A stretch of 64,000 nt of DNA, from assembly GCA_020632715.1 (NCBI GenBank), contig JACKFA010000009.1, forward strand, positions 372,001-436,000, read 5' to 3'. Positions 58,121-64,000 of this stretch are shown here, in pieces. Below the pieces are notes generated by a model. It was not told where the DNA came from. It ran no database searches and saw nothing but the letters and a program-made list of their open reading frames with translations. The stretch's first letter is position 1. The number at the start of each line of letters is the position of its first letter. This DNA comes from Deltaproteobacteria bacterium (lineage in GTDB: Bacteria; Myxococcota_A; UBA9042; PHBI01). The position numbers were made by a program, and so were the translations under genes.

Positions 58121-60664
58121 ATGAAGCACGCGCCCACCCCCGCCTCCGAGGCGCCCGCCGGCTCGGGCCGACGGCTCCGGGTCGGGATGGTCATCCCGAG
58201 CTTCTACCCGGCCGTGGGGTATGGTGGCCCCATCTTCACCTCGCTCCACACCGCCGAGGCGCTCGCGGCGCGCGGCGTCGACGTGCGCGTCGTCACGACC
58301 AACGCCGACGTGCGCGGGCGCCTCGAGGTCGACACGCGCGAGTGGCAGGAGCTCGCCCCGCGCCTCCACGTCCGCTACTACCGCGACACCGTGCGCGAGC
58401 GCCTCTCCGTGCCGCTCCTGCGCGGGATCCGCGGGGCGCTGGCCGACGTGGACGTCGTCTTCGTGCAGGCGATGTTCTCGACGCCCGTGCTGTTCGCGCT
58501 CGCGACCGCGCGGCAGCTCGGGAAGCCCGCGGTGTTGACGCCGCACGGGGCGCTCGGGGCCTGGTGCCTCGAGCAGGGCCTCTCGCCGCGCCTGAAGACC
58601 GCGTGGCTCCGCTGGCTCGTGAACCCGCTGACCCGGCGCGACACCGTCTGGCACGCGACCACCGAGACCGAGTCGCAGGAGATCCTCGCGCAGTTCCCCG
58701 ACGCGCGCGTCGTCTCCATCCCGAACGGCATCGACCTCGAGCTCTTCGCGGCGCCCGAGCGCGTCTCGGCGCGCGAGCTCGTGCGGCGCTTCCACGGCGT
58801 CGACCCCGGCGCGCGCGCAGGCCCCGCCGTCGTCTCCCTCGGGCGGCTCCACAAGAAGAAGGGCTTCGACACGCTCATCGACGGGTTCGCGCGCTTCCGC
58901 GCCGACTTCCCCGACGCCGTCCTCTGCATCGCGGGCTTCGACGAGGGCGAGGGCGCGGCGCTCCGCGAGCGCATCGAGCGCCTCGGCCTCGGCGGGCGCG
59001 CGTTCGTGCGCGGCGCCGTCGACGGGCAGGACAAGGTCACCTTCCTCGCGAGCGGCGACGTCTTCGCCCTGCCCTCCCGCCACGAGAACTTCGGGCTCGT
59101 CTACGCCGAGGCCCTCGCGGCCGGCACGCCGGTCATCGCGAGCCGCGACACGCCGTGGCAGGCGGTCGTCGAGCACGACGTCGGGCGCTGGGTCGAGGGC
59201 ACCCCGGAGGCCTTCGCGGAGGCGCTCGCGAGCGTCGTCCGCGCCGACCCGCTCGCCATGGGGCGGCGCGGGCGCGCGTGGGCGCGAGAGGCGTTCGCGT
59301 GGCCGACGATCGCGCGCGAGCTCGAGGCGCTCTTCCGCGACCTCGCCGGGCTCCCGGCCCCGCCGCCCGAGGCGGAGCCGCTCGCCACGCAGCGCGCGCG
59401 CCGGCCGAAGACGCCGCCGCGGCGGCAGGTGGCGGCGGGAGGGCGCCCGCTGCGGCTCGGGCTCGTGATCCCGAGCTTCTACCCGGCCACGGGCTTCGGC
59501 GGGCCCATCTTCACGTCACTCCACACGGCGCAGGCGCTCGCGCGGCGCGGGGTCGAGGTGAGCGTGGTCACGACCAACGCGGACGTCGGCGGCCGGCTCG
59601 ACGTGGACACGCGCCGCTGGCACGACCTCGAGCCGAACCTGCGCGTACGCTACTTCGCCGACACGGTCACCGACCGGCTCTCCGTCGCGCTCCTCGCCGG
59701 GATCCGGGGCGCCCTCGCCGACGTGGACGTGATCTCCGTGCAGGCCCTCTTCTCCGTGCCCGTGCTGGCCGGCCTCGCCGTGGCCGCCGAGTCCGGGCGC
59801 CCGGCGGTGCTCACGCCGCGGGGGGCGCTCGGCGCGTGGTGCCTCGAGCAGGGGCTCTCGCCGTCGCTCAAGCGCGCGTGGCTCCGCTACCTCGTGGGGC
59901 CGCTCGCCGGGCGCACGGTGTGGCACGCGACGTCCCCCGCCGAGGCGGACGAGGTGCGGCTCCAGTTCCCGGCGGCCCGGGTCGAGGTCGTGCCGAACGG
60001 CATCGACGTCGAGCTCTTCCGCGAGCCGGCGGCGCTGCCGCGCGGCGAGTACCTCGCGCGCTTCCTGGGCGCCGCGGACGCGGGCGGCGACGTGCCCGGG
60101 CCGGTCGTGGTGTCGCTCGGGAGGCTCCACGAGAAGAAGGGCTTCGACATCCTCGTCGACGCCTTCGCGCGCTTCGCGGCCGAGCGTCCGGGCGCGCTCC
60201 TCGCCATCGCGGGGCCGGACCACGGGCTGCGGCCGGCGCTCGTCGAGCGCGTCGCCGCGCGCGGGCTCGCCGGGCGCGCGTTCGTGCTCGATCCGCTCGC
60301 GGGCCGGGACAAGGTCGACTTCCTCGCGGGCGCCGACCTCTTCGCCCTGCCCTCGCATCACGAGAACTTCGGCGTGGTCTACGCCGAGGCGCTCGCGGCC
60401 GGGACGCCCGTCATCGCGAGCCGCGACACACCGTGGCAGGAGGTCGAGCTCCACGGCGCGGGGCGCTGGGTCGACGCGACGGTCGAGGCCGTGGCGCGGG
60501 CGATGGGGGAGATCGTGGCGGAGGGGCCGGCCGAGATGGGGGCGCGCGGGCGCGCGTGGGCGCTCGAGGCGTTCGCGTGGCCGCGGATCGCCGAGCAGCT
60601 CGAGGCGATCTATCGCGAGCTCGCGGGCTGGTCGCCGCTCCCCGGGACCGGGAGGACGCCGTGA
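58121..60664 (+). CDS. tandem double GT4 glycosyltransferase (fused duplicate)
   Basis: 847 residues, two GT4 modules in one chain. Module 1 spans about residues 18-405, a Pro/Arg-rich linker covers about 405-440, and module 2 spans about 441-845. Both modules have MVIPSFYPA..(Y/F)GGPIF, VLTP.GALGAWCLEQGLSP, IPNGIDLELF/VPNGIDVELF, VSLGRLHKKKGFD/VSLGRLHEKKGFD and the nucleotide-sugar E-x7-E motif HENFG(L/V)VYAEAL. The halves are similar over their whole length. Likely adds two sugars to a lipid- or protein-linked glycan. ATG is 126 bases from the divergent lipoprotein gene. Its stop overlaps the third GT4 gene. Confidence 0.88.
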   Translation: MKHAPTPASEAPAGSGRRLRVGMVIPSFYPAVGYGGPIFTSLHTAEALAARGVDVRVVTTNADVRGRLEVDTREWQELAPRLHVRYYRDTVRERLSVPLLRGIRGALADVDVVFVQAMFSTPVLFALATARQLGKPAVLTPHGALGAWCLEQGLSPRLKTAWLRWLVNPLTRRDTVWHATTETESQEILAQFPDARVVSIPNGIDLELFAAPERVSARELVRRFHGVDPGARAGPAVVSLGRLHKKKGFDTLIDGFARFRADFPDAVLCIAGFDEGEGAALRERIERLGLGGRAFVRGAVDGQDKVTFLASGDVFALPSRHENFGLVYAEALAAGTPVIASRDTPWQAVVEHDVGRWVEGTPEAFAEALASVVRADPLAMGRRGRAWAREAFAWPTIARELEALFRDLAGLPAPPPEAEPLATQRARRPKTPPRRQVAAGGRPLRLGLVIPSFYPATGFGGPIFTSLHTAQALARRGVEVSVVTTNADVGGRLDVDTRRWHDLEPNLRVRYFADTVTDRLSVALLAGIRGALADVDVISVQALFSVPVLAGLAVAAESGRPAVLTPRGALGAWCLEQGLSPSLKRAWLRYLVGPLAGRTVWHATSPAEADEVRLQFPAARVEVVPNGIDVELFREPAALPRGEYLARFLGAADAGGDVPGPVVVSLGRLHEKKGFDILVDAFARFAAERPGALLAIAGPDHGLRPALVERVAARGLAGRAFVLDPLAGRDKVDFLAGADLFALPSHHENFGVVYAEALAAGTPVIASRDTPWQEVELHGAGRWVDATVEAVARAMGEIVAEGPAEMGARGRAWALEAFAWPRIAEQLEAIYRELAGWSPLPGTGRTP

Positions 60665-61842
60665 GGATCGGCATCGTCGGGCCGGCGGACGTCGGGCACG
60701 GCACCGCGCGCGTGGTGCAGGACTGGGCGATCGTCCTCGCGGGGGCCGGGCACGAGGTGCTCGTGGTCGACATCGCGCCGGCGGGGGCGCCGCCGCTCGA
60801 CCTCGGCGCGGACGTCGTCCGGCGGCTGCAGCCGCCGTCGGGGCGGGGCGGGATCACGGGGCTCGTCGCGAGCGCGCGCGCGGCGGCGCGGGTCGTGGCG
60901 CACGAGCACCGGGAGCGGGCGTTCGACCTCGTCGTGACGCACCTCCAGCTCGAGGCGATCGCGGTCCGGCAGGCCGTGCCGGGCGTGCCGATCCTCGGCA
61001 CCTGGCACTCGCCGCTCGTCGACGAGTCGCGCCTCAACGACTGGGTCTACGGCTCGGCGCGGCGGCGCCTGACGTGGCCCGCGCGGCGGCTCGCCTTCGA
61101 GGCCATCGAGCGGGCGGCGCTGCGGAGCGTGAACGCCATTCACACGCTCTCGCGCTTCACGTGGCAGCGCCTGACGGATCGGTACGGCGGGCTCGAGCGG
61201 CGGACGCCGTGGCACCTGGTGCCGGGCACCTACGACGAGCAGCGCTTCCACCCGGAGGGCGAGCGGCGGGCGAGCCGGCGCGCGCTGGGGTTGCCGGAGG
61301 CGGGGACGCTCCTGGTGGCGGTGCGGCGGCTGGTCCCGCGGAACGGGGTGGAGCGGCTCATCGCGGCGGCGGCGGCGGCGCGCTCGGCGGGGCTCGACGC
61401 GCGCTTCGCCATCGCGGGCGGGGGGTGGCTGCGGGAGGCGCTCGAGGCGGACATCGCGGCGCGCGGGCTCGACGGGCGGGTGACGCTCCTCGGGCGGGTG
61501 CCGGACGCGGAGCTGCCGCTCCTGTATCGCGCGGGGGACGCGGCGCTCATGCCGACGCGCGAGCTCGAGTGCTTCGGGCTCCCGGCGATCGAGGCGCTCG
61601 GGTCGGGGACGCCGTGCCTCGCGACGCCGTGCGGCGGGCTCAAGGAGGTGCTCGAGCCGTTCCCGGCGTGGGTCGCGCGCGAGAACGGGGACGCGGCGTT
61701 CACGGAGCTCGTGCTCGCCTTCCTCCGCGGGGAGCTCCCGCGCGACGGCGAGGTCGCGCACGCCTCGGCGACGACGCGCTTCTCGCGGGCGGCGGTCGGC
61801 CCCGCGATCCTGAAGGCGGTCGAGGCGGCGGCGCGCGGCTGA
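60661..61842 (+). CDS. GT4 glycosyltransferase
   Basis: 393 residues. Rossmann-type donor fold with IGIVGPADVGHGTARVV at the start and the E-x7-E motif in ELECFGLPAIEALGSG. Distinct from the two modules upstream and not a duplicate of them. GTGA overlap with the stop of the tandem GT gene, so the two act in one pathway, probably surface polysaccharide or glycolipid assembly. Sugar donor unknown. Confidence 0.88.
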   Translation: MRIGIVGPADVGHGTARVVQDWAIVLAGAGHEVLVVDIAPAGAPPLDLGADVVRRLQPPSGRGGITGLVASARAAARVVAHEHRERAFDLVVTHLQLEAIAVRQAVPGVPILGTWHSPLVDESRLNDWVYGSARRRLTWPARRLAFEAIERAALRSVNAIHTLSRFTWQRLTDRYGGLERRTPWHLVPGTYDEQRFHPEGERRASRRALGLPEAGTLLVAVRRLVPRNGVERLIAAAAAARSAGLDARFAIAGGGWLREALEADIAARGLDGRVTLLGRVPDAELPLLYRAGDAALMPTRELECFGLPAIEALGSGTPCLATPCGGLKEVLEPFPAWVARENGDAAFTELVLAFLRGELPRDGEVAHASATTRFSRAAVGPAILKAVEAAARG

Positions 61843-61874
61843 CGGGCGGGGGAGCGCGCGCGCGGCTGCGGACC

Positions 61875-61891
61875 ATGACGCAGCGCGTCAT
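61875..61891. other. short hairpin in the gap after the GT genes
   Basis: ATGACGC-AGC-GCGTCAT forms a perfect seven-base stem with a three-base loop, in the 153-base gap between the GT4 gene and the DUF6986-like gene. It could be a weak transcript end or an operator for the downstream gene. Confidence 0.35.
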
Positions 61892-61995
61892 TCCGCGCAG
61901 ATGGCGGCCGTGCGCGGTTTCGCCCGGCGGTTCGCGCTGGCCGCGGCGGCGACGCGGCGGTATAGGAGGGGCGAACCGGAGACGCGGGAGACGCC

Positions 61996-63432
61996 ATGGA
62001 GACGACGTTCGACGACGCGCTGCTGAGCAGCGTGAAGCACCGACTCGAGGCCGCGAATCGCGCGTACGCCGCGCTCTACCCGGGGGAGCCGCCCACGCGG
62101 CAGCCGGTGCACACGGTGTATGGCGGGGCGCACATCTTCAAGGCGGGGACGGCGGCGAAGCTCGGGCAGATCGGGCTCGGGACGCTCACGGCCTACGCGC
62201 CGGACTTCGCGACGTTCGCGCGGGCGCTCGAGCTCCCGGGGCACGAGGCGCTGCCGGCGGACGCGGCGGGGGTGGCGGCGCTCGGGCGCGCGCTCGAGGC
62301 GGGCGAGGAGACGGCGGCGACGGCGGCGGCGCGGCTCCCGTGGCTCGTGTACAAGCGGGTGGTCGAGAAGCTCGAGAAGGAGGCGGTCGAGGACTTCCGC
62401 ATCGACTTCGAGGACGGCTACGGCAACCGCCCGCACGAGGAGGAGGACCGGGACGCGGAGCGCGCGGCGCTCGAGGTCGCCGAGGGGATGGCGAGCGGGG
62501 GGCTCCCGCCGTTCGTCGGGATCCGCGTGAAGCCGCTGAACGCGGAGCTCGCGGAGCGCAGCATGCGCACGCTCGACATCTTCCTCACGACGTTGGCGGC
62601 GAAGACGGGCGGGGAGCTGCCGAACGGCTTCGTGGTGACGCTCCCGAAGGTGACGATCCCCGAGCAGGTGACGGCGCTCGTCGAGCTCTTCGCGTTGCTC
62701 GAGGCGAAGACGGCGCTCGTGGCGGGGTCGCTCAAGTGCGAGCTCATGATCGAGACGCCGCAGAGCATCATCGACGCCGAGGGGCGCGTGACGATCCCGG
62801 GGCTCGTGCGGGCGGCGTCGGGGCGCTGCGTGGCGTGCCACTTCGGGACGTACGACTACACGGCGTCGTGCAGCGTGACGGCGGCGTACCAGGCCATCGA
62901 CCACCCGGCGAGCGACTTCGCGACGCACATGATGCAGGTGGCGCTCGGGCAGACCGGGGTCTGGATGAGCGACGGGGCGACCGTGGTGATGCCGATCCCG
63001 CCGCACCGGGCGGCGAAGGGGGGACCGGCGCTCACGGCCGAGCAGGAGGCCGAGAACGAGGCGACGGTGTTCCGCGCGTGGAAGCTCCACTTCCACAACA
63101 TCACGCACGCGCTCCGGCGCGGGATCTACCAGGGCTGGGACCTCCACCCGGGGCAGCTCCCGATCCGCTACGCGGCGATCTACACGTTCTTCCTCGAGAG
63201 CCTCGACGCGGCGAGCCTGCGGCTCACGAAGTTCATCGAGCGCGCGGCGCAGGCGACGCTCGTCGGCGACACCTTCGACGACGCGGCGACCGGCCAGGGG
63301 CTCCTGAACTACTTCCAGCGGGCGCTCAACTGCGGCGCGGTCGACGAGGCCGAGCTGCACGCGACGGGGCTCACGAAGGAGGAGCTGCACGCGAAGTCGT
63401 TCGTGGCGATCGTGGAGAACCGGCGGAGCTGA
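61996..63432 (+). CDS. DUF6986 aldolase/citrate lyase-family protein
   Basis: 478 residues. A TIM-barrel-like protein of the HpcH/HpaI aldolase and malate synthase neighbourhood, recognised as DUF6986, which some databases label phosphoenolpyruvate kinase. Features seen are RIDFEDGYGNRP with the acidic metal ligands, ELMIETPQSIID (Glu), HFGTYDYTASC and the C-terminal TFFLESLDAASLRL. It is probably a cytoplasmic Mg-dependent enzyme acting on a 2-oxo acid or PEP-like substrate; the reaction is not certain. GGAGG lies upstream in the TATAGGAGGGG stretch. Confidence 0.75.
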   Translation: METTFDDALLSSVKHRLEAANRAYAALYPGEPPTRQPVHTVYGGAHIFKAGTAAKLGQIGLGTLTAYAPDFATFARALELPGHEALPADAAGVAALGRALEAGEETAATAAARLPWLVYKRVVEKLEKEAVEDFRIDFEDGYGNRPHEEEDRDAERAALEVAEGMASGGLPPFVGIRVKPLNAELAERSMRTLDIFLTTLAAKTGGELPNGFVVTLPKVTIPEQVTALVELFALLEAKTALVAGSLKCELMIETPQSIIDAEGRVTIPGLVRAASGRCVACHFGTYDYTASCSVTAAYQAIDHPASDFATHMMQVALGQTGVWMSDGATVVMPIPPHRAAKGGPALTAEQEAENEATVFRAWKLHFHNITHALRRGIYQGWDLHPGQLPIRYAAIYTFFLESLDAASLRLTKFIERAAQATLVGDTFDDAATGQGLLNYFQRALNCGAVDEAELHATGLTKEELHAKSFVAIVENRRS

Positions 63433-63450
63433 TCCCAGTCCGAAGGGGAC

Positions 63451-63538
63451 AACCACGGAGACACGGAGACACGGAGGGAGGGCGGAGAGAGCGAAGGAGT
63501 CTCCCTCCGTGCTCCTCTGTGTCTCCGTGTCTCCCCCC
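63451..63538. repeat. CCACGGAGACACGG inverted repeat, locus 3
   Basis: Left arm 63451-63481 reads AACCACGGAGACACGG with further ACACGGAGG units; right arm 63501-63538 is its inverse (CTCCCTCCGTG, CTGTGTCTCCGTGTCTCC), with a 19-base spacer. Shortest of the three loci, again between convergent genes. Confidence 0.85.
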
Positions 63539-63583
63539 TGCGCGGGAGGAACGCCGAACAGGCCCAGCGCCTGCGTCCCGCCC

Positions 63584-64000
63584 TCAACCCTGCGTCTCGG
63601 GCCGCTGGAGCGCCGCCGACGCGCCCGGGAGGCGCACGAGCGGCGGCGAGCCGAAGAGGCCCCACAAGCGGCAGCCGACATAGAGCGTCCAGGCGTTCAT
63701 CTTCGGCCACGCCGAGAGCGACACCGGCTCCCAGCGCGGGTCGAACTTGTCCTTGTACCGGGCGAGCGACTCGAACGGGAACAGGCGGTTCCCGAGCCGG
63801 CTCCGGTAGAGCCAGCGGAAGATGCGCCTCAACAGGGGCTTGTCGGGCCCCGGGATGGGCGTCCGCTCCGCCATCGGGCAGGCGCCTAGCGAGAGCACGC
63901 GCTTGCCCTCCTCCTGGAGCATCCGGATGGCGCCCGTCAGCAGCACGTCCATCGCGCCCGCGGGCGCCCCCGGCTCGCGCGCCATGACGTCCACCCCGTA
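63584..64000 (-). CDS. DUF2156/MprF C-terminal-domain protein, truncated by window end
   Basis: 138 residues remain; the N-terminus lies beyond base 64000. The pattern DVMAREPGAPAGAMDVLL, GAIRMLQEEGKRVLSLG and the later ESLARYKDKFDPRWEPV is that of the C-terminal acyl/aminoacyl-transferase domain (DUF2156, GNAT-like) of phosphatidylglycerol lysyltransferases and related proteins. Whether a membrane part precedes it cannot be seen. Convergent with the DUF6986 gene. Confidence 0.75.
   Translation of the reverse strand, partial: YGVDVMAREPGAPAGAMDVLLTGAIRMLQEEGKRVLSLGACPMAERTPIPGPDKPLLRRIFRWLYRSRLGNRLFPFESLARYKDKFDPRWEPVSLSAWPKMNAWTLYVGCRLWGLFGSPPLVRLPGASAALQRPETQG

Overview
The window is very GC-rich (third codon positions almost always G or C), densely coded and chromosomal in character. 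There are no rRNA or tRNA genes that I can recognise and no phage, transposase or CRISPR sequence. The content fits a Myxococcota (deltaproteobacterial, probably Polyangia-like) bacterium: Cys-rich CGDG..GE.CDDGN repeats typical of myxobacterial surface proteins, lamin-tail-domain lipoproteins, many lipoproteins with acidic Asp-Thr-Ala linkers, FadL/OmpA/TolA-type envelope genes, and a CIRCE-controlled groESL operon. The taxonomic call is inference from gene content, not from a marker tree.

Layout. 0.1-2.1 kb: carbamate-kinase-like gene and ornithine carbamoyltransferase. 2.1-2.7 kb: large nested inverted repeat. 2.7-9.1 kb (minus): tetrapyrrole operon ccsA/hemX - hemA - hemC - cobA/hemD fusion - two paralogous proteins of unknown function, nearly all joined by 4-base stop/start overlaps. 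9.2-16.4 kb (minus): thioredoxin, a lipoprotein, then the rod-shape operon mreB-mreC-mreD-mrdA(PBP2)-rodA. The PBP2 carries an unusual Cys-rich, zinc-ribbon-like insert. 16.6-19.1 kb (plus): a SurA/PpiD-like chaperone and a small membrane protein. 19.1-26.8 kb (minus): a respiratory-type molybdoenzyme operon (NarI-like membrane subunit, Mo-bisMGD catalytic subunit, four-cluster ferredoxin, Rieske protein, tiny membrane protein, TDT-family transporter, NnrS, cupin). 27.3-32.5 kb: TPR-like lipoprotein, D-cysteine desulfhydrase/ACC deaminase-like enzyme, DUF188 and DUF3160 proteins. 32.6-34.8 kb: groES-groEL with sigma70-like promoter and CIRCE operator. 35.2-39.8 kb (plus): outer-membrane protein, argH, lysA. 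40.1-54.4 kb: envelope/surface region with a vWA lipoprotein, an OmpA-family protein, a LEA14-like lipoprotein, two FadL-like barrels, a beta-propeller-like protein, a three-lamin-tail lipoprotein and a lipoprotein resembling the phosphohistidine plus ATP-grasp half of glucan water dikinase. 54.8-64 kb: hemerythrin/RIC-like protein, SerA-like dehydrogenase, duplicated-domain lipoprotein, a tandem double GT4 glycosyltransferase followed by a third GT4 gene, a DUF6986-type aldolase-family protein, and the C-terminal part of a DUF2156/MprF-type protein cut by the window end.

The most noteworthy items are the zinc-ribbon-like insert (with a His-rich tail) in the cell-wall transpeptidase PBP2; the uncharacterised paralog pair closing the haem operon; the extracytoplasmic GWD-like ATP-grasp lipoprotein; the tandem GT4 fusion; a family of CCACGGAGACACGG-type inverted repeats found three times, each time between convergent genes; and three short stretches of AT-rich synonymous codons inside conserved motifs of otherwise extremely GC3-rich genes.
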